Positions 1-11,623 of a stretch of 64,000 nucleotides of DNA are shown here, piece after piece. A program made the translations under genes and the position numbers. Source of the DNA: Knufia peltigerae (lineage: Eukaryota; Ascomycota; Eurotiomycetes; Chaetothyriales; Trichomeriaceae); assembly GCA_030247855.1 (NCBI GenBank), contig JAPDRN010000069.1:1-64000 (forward strand), given 5' to 3'. Position 1 is the first letter of the stretch. The number at the start of each line of letters is the position of its first letter. The notes beneath the pieces are model-generated. The model was not told the DNA's origin. It searched no databases and worked only from the letters and a program-made list of their open reading frames with translations.

Positions 1-3000
1 GGCGGTTTGGATACCGTAGATACAGTGGGTAGATCTTGATATCATCATGGGGTGTCTTTATGGGAGGGAATCCATCCTCATCGGATCAGTTTCTTCCATC
101 ATGATGACGATGGTGAACACACCCCTTGGGTGAATATAGTTTATGATGATACGGAGTACTTGGGAGGCAACTCGTACGAGATGGCTTTCTCAAGATCTCG
201 ATCGAAGAGAGATCAAAACAAAAAAAAAGAGGATTGGTAGTACTACTCATACTCGTAATCGTACGAACTCTTCACAAATCTCGTTCGAGCTTGATTGATG
301 GTATTGTACAGTATCAAGATCCCCTTTTATTTGATGAATGATGAATGAGGCTGAAGAAAAGATTGGGGATAGTTTCGAGACCCCCCCAGCATTTATTTTT
401 GTTCGATTGGCGCGGCCCCCCCACACAACCCAACACAACGTCCGACCATACTCACAGCACATACATGGCAAACATCAATATAAGATATGTTCACGACTGT
501 TGATCAGCGACCAGAAAAACAACCAACGTGGATGAATGAACACCCATGGTCACATGTGCATACTCGTCCAGCGTAGAATAGGTGCTGATTTGCTGAATGA
601 CCCGGTCCCCGATGACCGCAACAACGAACTTGGAACCAACCCGGCAGAATCGTTCACCTCAAAGAGTATGGAAACGCGCGCGTATGAGAACTGTGCCTGA
701 TGAGTTAGTTCTCGGTCATCACAACGATGGGCAACATGTAGAGCCCACTCAACCATGTAACAATGGTCTCGTGAACAATCCTTCATCGACCCCCCCTCAA
801 CAGCTTGGACCCAGCAAGGCTTCGGCGCGGACAACGAGCCAGGACCGTTAGCATCGCAACAAACAGGTCACACGCCCAGGAGCAACGTGCAGGCAGACAT
901 GAACCTCCTTCTCCGTCTGCTCAGCCACGACATCGAATCTCATGGTGACTGATGGAAATGTTGAGGTGGCCAAATTGTCTGTCGCGTGAAAAGTCGAGAT
1001 GCCATTCGGATCGGGCGGACGTTATTTACCTCGAATGGAACCTACCTGTAGGATCTAGAGCAAGCTTTTTTCCCTTTCGGTCTCTTCGGATCCCTCGAGA
1101 TAATGTTGCCTACCAGGCAGACGAAGACGAAACGATGGCGCAAGTCACAATAATGGACTGCGTTGTCTGCGTGTGGCGAAAATTCGTGCAAAAGCATTCC
1201 TATTACCTCTTCCGGCCTGGACGGGGCTTTCTCTGGGAGAGCAATGGGGGTGTGCAAAAGCAGCGGCAGCGAACGACGACGAAACAACATGGATGATTTC
1301 AAATCCAACCTCTTCACCGTCCCCCCTGGATAGGGTTTAGACCTGCGATCGCCATTGCCTTCCGTGTTCGTACCGTTGTCGACCGCAGGGCGAGGGCATG
1401 ATCAGTAAGTGATATCAAAATAAAAAACCCGCCGACAAAAAACCGCAACATCCACTCCCGGAATTTGTGTTTGGGGTTGTACAGGTATTGTACCAGTGCT
1501 CGCGTATCCGTATCATCCCAGCTCCATCCCCCCTTCAGTGTCCTTCGGTCGCCGATTACCTCGCTTCTCGCAACCGGCATTCCCGTATATCCGGCGGATC
1601 TTTGGGGATAATCAGTCGAGTCCGACGAAAAGAATCTGGGCCCAAGGTCCAGCTTACGACCACAATCCTTTTTGGGTTATTCGTAGGGGTCCAATTGTAA
1701 GTCCGCTGCGGCCGCAAAAGATCCCCCCCCGACGTCTTCCGTTGTAGCAGTTTAATTGCGGAGGACGGATAAGGGAAATCATCGTGCTCGTACCTCCGTT
1801 AAGGAAAGGCTGGGATGATGTCATGATTGCGGCTTTTGATACTCGTAACTGTGGACGTACTAACCGTATTTGTACTGGTGTACGAAACCGACAGCTTGTG
1901 GCTGAGAAATACCTCGTATTCGTAACGGTGTCTGTAATACCAACTCGTCCGAATTGATTTCCATTGCCCATTGCCCGGGCGCAATGGGACCGCCGGATCG
2001 TAACTCGCAGAGGATTCCCAAATTCTGTCTGATCGTCAATGTTCTTCTCTCATCGTGCTCGACCTTGAGCTCGTAGCGACTGCCGAGTTTGGCGACGAAT
2101 GCGAACGCCCCCTAAGCCCCATTGATTTGCGGCTGCCTGAGATATTTTGCCGGCCTGAAGGTGCGAGCTCGGTCAGTTTTCTCGTACGAATGCGGCACTT
2201 CGCGCTCACCAAGCCACGAAGTCTTCAGAATTGAACCATTCAGTATGCCAAGGGAGGGCATCCAGGCGGCAGATTTCCCGCACGTCATTTTACCGCCGAA
2301 GTGACTGTAACTCGTGCCAGAGACAATGATGCACAGTCAGTCTTGGTGGGCAGTGACTGTATCTTCGTTTGGATGCCCTGATCAAGGATGAAATTTTTTT
2401 AAGGTTGGAGATTAAGTTGCTGCAAAGCATCTGCATCTGACCATGACATACGTCAAACCCGATCTACGGTTCACTGCTGACCCAAATTGGTATCAACATC
2501 TTTGCCATTTGTATCTTATTCAAGACCATGAGATGAATCACTATTCTTGGGCCGAGTTCCCAGGTCTTCGAGTGACGACAACACAAGACATCACTGCATT
2601 TACAGACATAGTAGGTACGGCACACGCCCTTTCTGGTCCGTTCGCCATCGGACAACTCCCAAGACCAATGTTGTCTCACCCGGTACATTATTGACTGTAG
2701 TCAATAATGTCACCTCCATCACTCTTGTCAAAACCTCTGTGATCCTGTTCCGAAGATCTTTTTACTCGGTCGGGCCGGTCTTTTGTGCTTTGCTAAGATC
2801 CCCGGACCTCAGCTGCTCCGGACGACCTCGACCGGGGCACTCCATCCTCTTCCCCCCCAGCACCCTTTGCCGTTTTCTATCAAGGCGACTCCGGTACAGG
2901 CGCTGATGTTGACGAAAATGAAGCGCACGTTATCGAATCCGGGGTTGTTGGAACCTTTCGACAAATCACGACAAACTCCGAGATTCGGCATTCGGTACAC

Positions 3001-3094
3001 AAGCCTTGGCCTGGCATAGCTGACGGAACAAGTCACGCCTTGTGCCTGGGCTTAAGTATGCTCGAGAGAACTCGATGAAAACATCCCACTGAGT
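1..3094. other. No supportable gene
   Basis: Only short overlapping frames occur on both strands, none with a recognisable domain or a convincing ATG-to-stop exon set. The stretch contains one copy of TACGGAGTAC (about 150-159), several CGTAC-rich segments and a perfect inverted repeat at 2685-2710. The last few hundred bases are presumably promoter for the downstream gene. Confidence 0.6.
2685..2710. repeat. Perfect 12-bp inverted repeat with 2-bp centre
   Basis: The arm ACATTATTGACT is followed by the two bases GT and then its exact reverse complement. The site lies in gene-free DNA about 460 bp upstream of the first gene. A dimeric regulator site, a cruciform or chance are all possible; nothing nearby distinguishes them. 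Confidence 0.7.
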
Positions 3095-3169
3095 TTGTTC
3101 ACTGTATTCCAGATACTTTTCTTGAAACAGACCAAAGCTATCAATCTCCACCCAGAATCTTTGAGGAGA

Positions 3170-3985
3170 ATGGGTGCCCCAGATATCAAGGCGGATGCGA
3201 GAAGGGTGGTAGATGTGCTGAAAGCTGGGGGAATTGCTATCATTCCTTCGACCATGGGTTATGCACTTGCCAGCTCTACCACTGCTTCACTGGAAAAGAT
3301 GTTCTCAACCAAAAAGAGAGGTACACACAAACGACACGCCATGGGCGGAAACTATGCCCTCCATAAAGCCCTTCACATCATGAAGCCCGAAGATGAAGAG
3401 ATCGTTCGATGTTTGACCCAGGACTTCGACCTACCTCTAGCCGTTATCGCCAAATACGACTCATCAAACCCCATGTTCAAGGATCTCGACCCATCCACTC
3501 TGGAGGCACTGACTGTCGATGGTACACTTGCCATGTTGATCAATGCTGGATCGCTCCAGGATGAGATTGCCAGCCTCATGATGGAGGCTAAGCTCCCCTT
3601 GTTGGGCAGTTCGGCGAATATCTCAGGCACAGGTACACTTTACCCGGTATCTCCATCTCGACCACCACAAGACTAACTTACTGCACTAGGGACCAAGTAC
3701 GTCGCCGACGACATTCCCAAGGAGATTCTTGATATTGCAGATGTTGTGATCGATTATGGGCTTGTCAAATTTGGATACCACGGGAGGAGTTCGACGATGA
3801 TCGATTTCAGTGGGCCAAAGCCAGAAATCGTACGGATCGGAGTTTGCTACGATGTGATCAAGGACCATATGAAGCGCTTTTGGAACATTGATATTCCCAA
3901 CGATCCAGGGAAGGAGGCACTCCCCCATGGACATCTTAAGAACCTCCCACCGTTGGCCTCGCTGGAAAGACTAGTGGCGAGCTAG
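3170..3985 (+). CDS. YrdC/Sua5-domain protein (threonylcarbamoyl-AMP synthase fold)
   Basis: Two exons, 3170-3632 and 3690-3985, with a donor at 3633, a GACTAAC branch site and a TAG acceptor. The spliced product is about 252 residues. The YrdC fold is indicated by an N-terminal stretch on a 'GGIAIIPS' strand, a Lys/Arg-rich KKRGTHKRHA segment, and the family signature SSANISG, which straddles the approach to the intron. Family members bind ATP and threonine/bicarbonate to make threonylcarbamoyl-adenylate for tRNA t6A. This protein lacks the extra C-terminal Sua5 domain, so it is a short paralogue whose own substrate is unproven. The ATG at 3170 is the first in frame, but the open frame runs upstream (to about 3095) and a TTCCAG acceptor lies at about 3112, so an additional 5' exon is possible. 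Confidence 0.8.
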
Positions 3986-4949
3986 ACAATGATGGGGTTC
4001 GAACTATGGCTCATGCTCCAATATCAAACTAGACCTTTTGTGGTCAGATAAATGTCATCCATTCTCCGATGTGTCGTCTCGTTATCTCTCCGTATCACTG
4101 TCGATACACAGAATAAGTCCAGTCTCCTGCCCTGCAAATCTCTCGATATTGACGGCCGTTACTTGTTCGACCTAGTATTCAACACGATATCTTGAAAACT
4201 TGGGAGTGTCCCAATCTATGAGTCGCAGAACAAGTTGGTTAAAGCAGCCCGGGAGATATTGCAATGAGCCGCTGCGGACATGGAAGACTGTTCGAGACCA
4301 AGTCACCTTACCTTTCCGTTGGAACCTCGATCCCGCCAAAGATGCAACCAAGAGAGTGAGTATCAGTACGGTGAACAACACTTCACTCGAGGGTCCACAG
4401 ACGAACAACAAGTTGCCCTGGCAATTAGATCAGTGATTCTTCGTGTCAAATCAATCACCAAGACCCCTGTAGCGAGGGTCTCACGGCCCTTTACTGAATA
4501 CCTAGGGACCTCGTGGCCATAAAATCGGAGACTTTAATCATATTGGAATAACGAATTACTATGTTGCACATTCACAGAGAGTCAAGTAGGCACCCCTGAA
4601 GCCAGTGCCCAGATTGCCGCCTCTTGAAACACATTCGCCTCCGCAATGCCGATATTTCGGACTTGAAGCCAGCTTACATAGGTTACTGTTCAGGGCCATC
4701 CACCCAAGTGCCGATTTCTGGACTTTACAGTGGTCCGGGCTCCCCAAAGTTTCCCCACAAGGAAACCCCATACCAGGGACTTTGGACTTCTTCCAGCCAT
4801 CCTGGACCTCGTGGGTTGCCGATTTCCTGGAAAAATTCGACAGCGTAATCACAATCAGGAGTGGTATGACCCAGGATGGACGACAACTATAAGACCAGAT
4901 GGGAACCCCCCGTCCATGCACACCCCAGGCGAAACAACTTCACGACACG
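3986..4949. other. Intergenic, no gene seen
   Basis: Several overlapping short frames occur, with no domain and no good exon structure. The stretch probably holds the 3' end of the YrdC gene and the promoter of the MFS gene. Confidence 0.5.
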
Positions 4950-6686
4950 ATGGAATCTATCCCAAGAGACATCAGTGCTACTCCTTCGCAGAAGGAAGGC
5001 GCCATCGAGGCCGAATCTGTCCACAAGGAGGTGGAAGTTTCAGATGCGACACAGCATAAGAGCAAAAAGGAGAAGAGCCTCTTGTTAAAGCAGGACCTCT
5101 CAATTGTCTTGCTGCTCTTTGGCTGCTACTGGTTTGCCTACCTCGTACGTTCTCCATGGCTCGTCAATATGTTCAATGGCTAACTGGACGTTCCCTCTCA
5201 AAGGACCGCGGTGCTCTCGGAAATGCTCGAATCATGGGATTTCAGTCCGACCTTCACTTGTCCGGCAGCCAGTTCTATAACTGCTTGATGATGTTTTGTA
5301 GGTGCACTCCCGCGCAGGGTGCCTTCTCCCCCAGCTGGACCGACCACTAACACAAGTCCAGTTGTTGGATATCTGGTGTTCGAGCTCCCCGCGGCACTAG
5401 CGCTACGTCTCTTTCCTCCAAATTGGGTCTATGGTGTTGCAGTCATCATGTTCGGTGTCCTTGCGACCTCCATGACAGCCGTCAGAACCTACGCACCCAT
5501 CATGGTCATTCGACTTCTCCTTGGGCTTTCTGAAGCCACCATACAGACTGGTTTCCTCTTTCTCACTCTGTGGTATCGACGAGAGGAGGTCACAACCCGC
5601 GCCGGTACCTATCCTATGACCTCAGGTCCTTCGCCTCAGCTAATTGAGCCTAGCCTTTTACTTTCTCGCGACACCTGTGGCCGGAGCCACCAGCGGACTG
5701 ATTGCGTACGGAGTGCAACGAAATCTGGACAACAAGCTCGGAAGAACTTCATGGGAATGGTTTTTTTTGATCGAGGGTGTCCTCACCATCGCTTGGGGAA
5801 TCCTTGTCCTCTCATTCTTGCCCAAACTTCCAGAGACGGTGGCACACAAAGGCAGCATTCTCTTCCGAGATCCGCAAGAACGACAACTCATCCTCGACCG
5901 AACGATTGCTGCTCGTAACACGCCGGATGCCAAACCGCGCATGTTCCAAGCGTGGTGGGCGCTGAAAGATCCGAAGACCTGGCTCTTTGCGCTGGCCCTT
6001 GCCGCTGCGTCTCTCGATGTCGCTGCCTTTGGATCTTTCCTACCCACATTTATCCGTCAATTCGGTTTCTCTCCATGTAAGTTTTTAATCCCTTCAAGAG
6101 TCCCTCATCAAGCGCTGACAGTGTGACAGTGGACACCCAGCTGTATAGCATCATTCCTTATGCCTTTGCCACGGTCACGGTGCCGACCGTCTCTATTTTG
6201 GCTGATCGCAGAAACAAGAGAGCTATACCCTTCCTGATCTGCATGAGCACAACACTGATTGGATTCGTTGTTGTATTGGCCACCACCAACAAGGTCGCCC
6301 TCGTCGTCGGCTGTTCTTTGATTGCTGCAGGATGTTATCCGGCCATTGTAGTCTGCGCCACCTGGGCTTTGAACAGCCACGGCGGCTACACCAAGAAAAG
6401 CACCGCTTGGGCAGTCGCCCAGGTATTTACGCAATGCTACAGCATCATCGCGACCCAAATCTACGACAACCCACCACGCTACTTCAAAGGTCATGGCATT
6501 TTACTGGGCCTTAACTTTCTGGGTGTCATTGCAGCTGTGGTCGCCTATCTCATGATGAAGAGGGAGAATAGGAGGCGAGATCTACTCGCTCAAGACTTTC
6601 TCGCACGGGGCGAGCATAATCCTGATTCCGACAAGGCTTACGAAGAGCTATGCGATTATCATCCCGATTTTCGATATCCTTTGTAG
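4950..6686 (+). CDS. MFS permease, anion:cation symporter (Dal5/Tna1-like)
   Basis: Five exons restore one 503-residue frame: 4950-5144, 5204-5297, 5362-5604, 5654-6076 and 6130-6686. The product starts with a hydrophilic, Lys/Glu-rich cytosolic tail of about 50 residues and then has about twelve hydrophobic segments. Hallmarks of the DAL5/TNA1 group are the first-helix context DLSIVLLLFGCYWFAYLDRG, the LGLSEA segment in the fourth-fifth helix area, the WYRREE loop, and the central loop containing LADRRNKRA. Members carry organic anions such as allantoate, nicotinate, pantothenate or phthalate with protons across the plasma membrane. The substrate here cannot be read from sequence. The gene lies 409 bp upstream of a Zn2Cys6 regulator on the same strand, which suggests, without proving, shared regulation. 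Confidence 0.93.
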
Positions 6687-6932
6687 TATTCGGCCAGTAC
6701 TGGTAGACATAGCATAGGCAGAATCTTTCTAGGACGTTGTGCGAACGGGTATCGTGGGATGACCAGTAGTATTACCTAGGACTGGTAATCAGCTGGTCAT
6801 CAAGTTGAATTGGCAGGGAACCAATGTAGTTTGAGGGAAATAAGACTAGGAATGCTTCAAGCAACTCTCCTCAGTCATTGGCGATTCTGCGCCGAGACCT
6901 TCAGGCACTAATTGCCCCTCCATAATTACTAG

Positions 6933-6940
6933 TATATAAA
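6933..6940 (+). promoter_or_regulatory. TATA box of the Zn2Cys6 gene
   Basis: TATATAAA lies about 160 bp upstream of the chosen ATG (7096) in the 409-bp gap after the MFS stop codon. A pyrimidine-rich, C-rich stretch follows, as in many fungal core promoters. Confidence 0.55.
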
Positions 6941-7021
6941 GACCTTGTTCCACCCCCACAGAATTCCAAATCCTCCTTCATCCCAAAACCCCCGACTTCA
7001 CATTACTCGAAGTCTCCCATC

Positions 7022-7071
7022 ATGCTTACTCACCTGCCGACGAAGTCCTGATGCATCACTTGGTGGGCTAG
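7022..7071 (+). promoter_or_regulatory. Two short uORFs in the leader of the regulator gene
   Basis: An ATG at 7022 opens a 9-codon frame ending TGA at 7049-7051. The last base of that stop is the first base of a second ATG (TGATG arrangement) opening a 6-codon frame that ends TAG at 7069-7071. Both precede the main ATG at 7096. If the transcript begins near the TATA box, they would be expected to lower or regulate translation. A GTAAGT at 7082 could also be a leader intron donor. Confidence 0.45.
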
Positions 7072-7095
7072 CGCTTGGCCAGTAAGTCCCAGACT

Positions 7096-9484
7096 ATGGC
7101 CGAGGGCTTGGGGAGAGTGCGATCATGTACCGAATGTCGGATCCAGAAGGTGTGAATGAATTGGCTTTTTGTGATTTGCAAGATACCGTACTAACAAGTT
7201 GATCCTCGTGGCAGCTTAAATGCGATGCGCGGGATGATTACCTGAGACCATGCACACGCTGCAGAAAGAAGAATCTCTCTTGTGAGTTTTCTCGTGGCAT
7301 CCAGAGGAGCCAACGAAAAACGTACGTCTTGTTGCCTCGATGAGGCCGATCCTTTCCAATGTGTTCATCACTCAATCGCCCAACAGAAAAGCACAGCTGG
7401 TTCGAGAAAATGCAAGCCTTCAGGAGCAGCTACGGACCAGCACTCACCCTGCCTCTTTCTCGACTGAAAACAGTGCCGTGACCGTCTCTCCGCAAACCCA
7501 AGGAGGCGCTGCTCCGGTGTCGCATTTGCATTCCGGCTCTCAAACGGGTCGTGACGGCGGCGCTCCGGTCTCACATCCTCCCATGTTAAGCAACCCGGGG
7601 GACGGTCACATAGCACAACTGATCGATCTACCGAGTGTCCCGAGATCAGTAACGAACGGGTTTCAAGTGACTACGCCTACATTGCAACTGGAACAAATTC
7701 ACACACGCAAAATTCATGATTGTTTCAGACTGTGAGTATTCTCCCGCGATTCACCACGGGCGCTGTTTGGCCAACACGGAGCAGCTTTTTCCTACATTAT
7801 GAGCCCTTCATCCCGGGCTTGTTCGATCCCAACGTATCACCCGAGGAATACTACGAACAATCTCCCTTTCTTTTCTGGTCAATCGTGGCAACGGGGGCTC
7901 GCAGATACACTCAAGATCCAACGCTCTTTCAGCGAGTGGTGTCGCAAGTCCTACAGATTGCTCTGGGGACGCTCTTTTCCCATACAAACTCGATTCCGTC
8001 GATTGAAGCCGTCTTGATTCTATGCTTGTGGCCAATCCCCCAAAACACAATGTTCCATGATTCCTCACATCCGCTCGCCGGGATCGCCATGCAACTCGCG
8101 GTACAGAATGGCCTCCACATATTTGGCCGCGAGCAAGACTACTCGCGTCAAAACATCAACGCTGCAGACAGTAAGGTGTCTTTGCGCTTTCGTCTGTGGG
8201 TTCACTGTGTCATCGTTTTCCAGAAGTAAGTTCTACACCTGGTACTTGAAGTGCGAGTCGTGCCTGTGTCAAGTTAACATCTATGCCTTCTTAGCACGAA
8301 TCTGATCAAGGGCTTTCCCTGCTGGTCCGTCGCCGAATACAACAACACCGTTGACTCCAATCTGCTCCTCGAGCACAATCTATCGTCTTCGTTACTCTAT
8401 CGTTACAAACTTCATAAAGTACAGACTGACGCAATCCGAACCATCGCCCAAAGCACCCAACTCTTGGACCCAGATTGCGGACGACCATTGAACTCTCTCA
8501 TCGACATTTTTGATACACAGGTCAGAGAACTAGTCCCTACCGCCGACGTAGGGCTTGGTACGTCGACTCGACTGCTTTTGATGTGTCAGGATTAGTGGTA
8601 CTGTTGCTGATGATTTCTCCAGATGTTATTGTGCAGATTTGCACCCGATTGGCCATCAGAGCATTTCACTTTTTTGCGGCACCGGACACGGCACGGACGG
8701 CAGGACTCGTCCAGCTTTACACTCTGTCCTGCAACGTGCTCGACATGATACACGAGTTTGACCTTGTCAACGAATTCATTCTCTATTCGACCCACTGGCT
8801 CTACATGATGGTTCTTATGGCGGCAATGAGCATCCTCAGGATCACACGGAGCGAACTTCGGACTCATGTGGATCCGGAGCATGGTGAAAACGCCTACTTC
8901 AAAGCCATCAAGTTTTGCAAAAAGCGGTCCGCTGAAAACAACGATCTGGATTCAAGAGGTACCATCATCTTGTCTCAGCTCTGGGCAAATGATGGCATGT
9001 TCCGCAAAAATGATGGGACAATGGTAGGAGATCGGTTGCGACTGAGAAGTCGACTGGTGAGTCTGACTGAGATTTTTGTACATCATCACATACGGAGTAC
9101 TGGCGGGAGCACGTATATGACTGACAGTTCTTGGCTGCTTTTGACTAGTTTACGAGCGTTGTCTTCGATACACTGTGGCACTGGAGAGCAACTTTCGGTC
9201 ACTGGAAAGCGAACCCATACAAGGCTGACGACGATGAAACAGCGATACAATCCACAGCAGACCAGCCGCCGCCCGTTGGCTTATCATGGACACCCGCCTC
9301 ACTCTTCACAAACCTTCCACCCGGTGGTCTTCAACCAGACTTTTCAGCAACTCCTTCGGCGCGCAATATCTCAACGCTCCAGCCCGCGATGCTCGACGTC
9401 GATCCCTTTGACGTGTTTCCAGACTGGGAATGGGCCGCCGAGTTGCCTTTGGACGATACTGTCGATCTAGATTCTGCACGCTGA
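7096..9484 (+). CDS. Zn2Cys6 transcription factor, WAR1/PrtT-like
   Basis: Seven exons give an uninterrupted 659-residue frame: 7096-7149, 7215-7321, 7387-7731, 7785-8225, 8295-8557, 8623-9056 and 9149-9484. The DNA-binding domain sits at the extreme N-terminus with cysteine spacing C-x2-C-x6-C-x9-C-x2-C-x6-C (CTECRIQK joined to LKCDARDD, then CTRCRKKNLSC); the first intron splits it. A short basic/helical linker follows (KAQLVRENASLQEQL). The middle region contains FFLHYEPFIPGLFDPN and FLFWSIVATGARR, which resemble the regulatory region of the WAR1/PrtT-type regulators. The C-terminus is acidic with Trp/Phe (DPFDVFPDWEWAAELP), a likely activation segment. It presumably binds CGG-type sites in the nucleus. 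Regulation of the neighbouring MFS gene is inference from position. The last intron contains one copy of TACGGAGTAC. Confidence 0.9.
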
Positions 9485-9955
9485 GGCCGTACTGACCAGA
9501 GATTGATTAGTGTAGTACCAACGGTCAATACACCAGGGGCATCGAGAGCCGAAGCTCTGGCAGGAGTACTCCGCCGGTACTGCAGTATGCGCACACTTTG
9601 GCAACCAAGGTGAGAAATCTTCCTTTCGGCACTCGTCGACCTTCAGTGAACAACACGACGATCTCTGGCAGAGGTATTTGCCAATGGTATTAATCGGTAC
9701 CAATACTATATGTATATATATATATCGCGGCATGACCTCGAAACCACATATTCATGCAAATCTGACAGATCACTCCGCATGGTGCATAACTATATCACAC
9801 TCGACAATGTCACGATCAAACCGATCAGCCAGACACTGTGCGACCGACAGCAGGACGTGCGCCATTTTGCGCGTCGTTTCAACAAGATACACCTCTTCAT
9901 CACGCAGCAGGGAGGCGATATTGCTTCATGTCAAGGTCCTCCTAAACTACCTTCT
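9485..9955. other. Intergenic, no intact gene
   Basis: This stretch holds the 3' flank of the regulator gene and AT-rich simple sequence (TATATATATATAT, about 9,711-9,725). The frame leading into the SNF2 relic is open here but not recognisable. Confidence 0.5.
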
Positions 9956-9959
9956 GTCA

Positions 9960-10350
9960 CAGGAGCTGGAATTTACCCTCACCAGGAGGAGGCCTCTCGT
10001 GACCTATGGCGCGAGCTCGTCATGTCGCCGGACCCTTGGCGCGGTGGTGTCACTCCCCATGGGCTGCGGAAAGACCCCTGGCCGTGATCCTTCTGATGAA
10101 CGCGATTGTCACCAACATGCGGCGGGAACAACAACCTTCTTCTCGATGCTACAGATCAAAAAAGCTGTTGGCCGTGATTGTCTGCCCGGCATCTCTGCTA
10201 GACTGTCCAATTGGGTCCGAGAGTTTCGCCCGTTGGAATCCCCCTGGACTGAGAAGGCTGAAGGTCGAGATCCTGGGACACTCGGTCCTGGCCACGACAC
10301 CGTCGAGAATAGGGAGGAGAATGGCGGAGTTTTGCTTGTGAGCCACGAGA
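9960..10350 (+). pseudogene. Decayed SNF2-family ATPase fragment
   Basis: Helicase-superfamily-2 landmarks appear in the right order but in alternating frames. A PHQEEASRDLWRE-like Q-motif segment lies at about 9,975-10,015. A Walker A, SLPMGCGKT, ends near 10,075 and is followed after a one-base shift by LAVILLMNAIVTNM. Motif Ia, VIVCPASLL, comes next. SNWVREF is in a second frame and RWNPPGLRRLKVEILGH is back in the first. A strand resembling motif Ib, GVLLVSHE, sits near 10,330-10,350 in another frame. Living SNF2/Rad54-type proteins carry all of these in one frame. No DEAH box or second lobe is recognisable. The break after the Walker A looks like one extra C in a C run. I infer a dead fragment with several small indels, not an intron-bearing gene. 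Confidence 0.65.
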
Positions 10351-11623
10351 GACATCGACAGTCGCTGAAAGGGTCCCGCAACGATGAGCTGAACCATTGT
10401 TGAATGAAATCGCAAAGAAGAATAGCAGATGCAAGGTTTTAGGACGATGGCACGACCAGATACTGGTCACTCGGAACTCATCAGACACCCCAGCAAAAGG
10501 CATCATTTTTCATCTACGATGGGACAGTGGACCTACTGGACGACGCCTCTATCGGCGCCAATTTTATTCCAAAAGAGGATCATCATCGCCGATATTGGGA
10601 CTGTCCCGCCCAAACGGTAGACACACTTTCCCTCTCGAAATTCCCATAACAAAGCGCGAAGATCGATACGACAAGTCGGCCTTCATGACTGGATCTGATT
10701 GATGTGCCCGGCAGGCTTTTTGCGAAATCATCAGAACAATTGGGATCTCCTTTTGCTCGGAGACACCTAATTGGTATACATATTATATATACCACACTCT
10801 AATTCCAGCGATATGTGTGATCTCGGTGCATGCCAGCCAGTCAACCAGAGTATTGGGACTTCCTGGTGCCCTAGAGGGCAAAAACTCCTATTTGATATTA
10901 ACGAAGACTTTGGGCTACTCTCCACCCTGCAACCAGCACCACCAGGTGAGTTTCTCTCCAACCCTCTCTCTCACAATGACATTCACTGAGCGTCAAAAGA
11001 TGCCTTTCTTGAGCTACTTTATATGACCAAGGCAGGCGCCAAGGCTTGTTCGCTTTGACGGGGAACGATCCATACTTACTCCTCTGCATCTTTCAGCCCT
11101 GCATCTTCCGGGACCTGAATCTTCTGGATCTAAGTATCATCGCATAGTATATGCTAGACATAACGGGCGATCATGTCTCTCCAAAGACGTGTGTGTGTGT
11201 GTGTTTAAGCGACTTTTATGTTCCCAGAGGCATGCATGCATGACCTGGTTCTCTCTACTAACGGAACGGCGAATATCATACAGCGAGCACCACATGGAAC
11301 GTTCTCGTGGAAACGACGACCACAGAGGCAGGAAGGGAATTATCTTCTGCCATCTCTGGTCAAACGTTCAAAGGTGATGCATCCGACATATGGTGTTAAT
11401 CAAGTGGAACTGGTTCTACCCTCGAGGATCCAAAGTCTTGCAACAACAAAATTATGATCATATACGCACAACGAAGCACTTGCACCGAGATATGGCGGCA
11501 TAACCCCGAAATGAGGCACTGGAGAAAAGGAATGAGAAATGCCCAACTAAAAATCATCCGGCGGGAATGGGAGGCCCGGAAATACCGAGGCACCTAGCCC
11601 GTCCACCTCTAACATCTGAATCG
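10351..11623. other. Gene-poor DNA, probable relic sequence
   Basis: No intact gene is seen. Short frames near 10,400-11,100 look weakly protein-like but match no family I know and are broken by stops. A GT dinucleotide run lies at about 11,189-11,202. Confidence 0.45.

Noticed and set aside
3990..4015. tRNA-like B box (GGGTTCGAACTA)
   Set aside because: No matching A box or foldable acceptor and anticodon arms at the right distance. Similar GTTCGAA strings at 27,753 and 62,005 lie in coding sequence.
9678..10403. 241-codon plus-strand ORF as an intact gene
   Set aside because: The Walker A is in this frame but the following helicase motifs are in another, so it is a fragment of a broken SNF2 copy.
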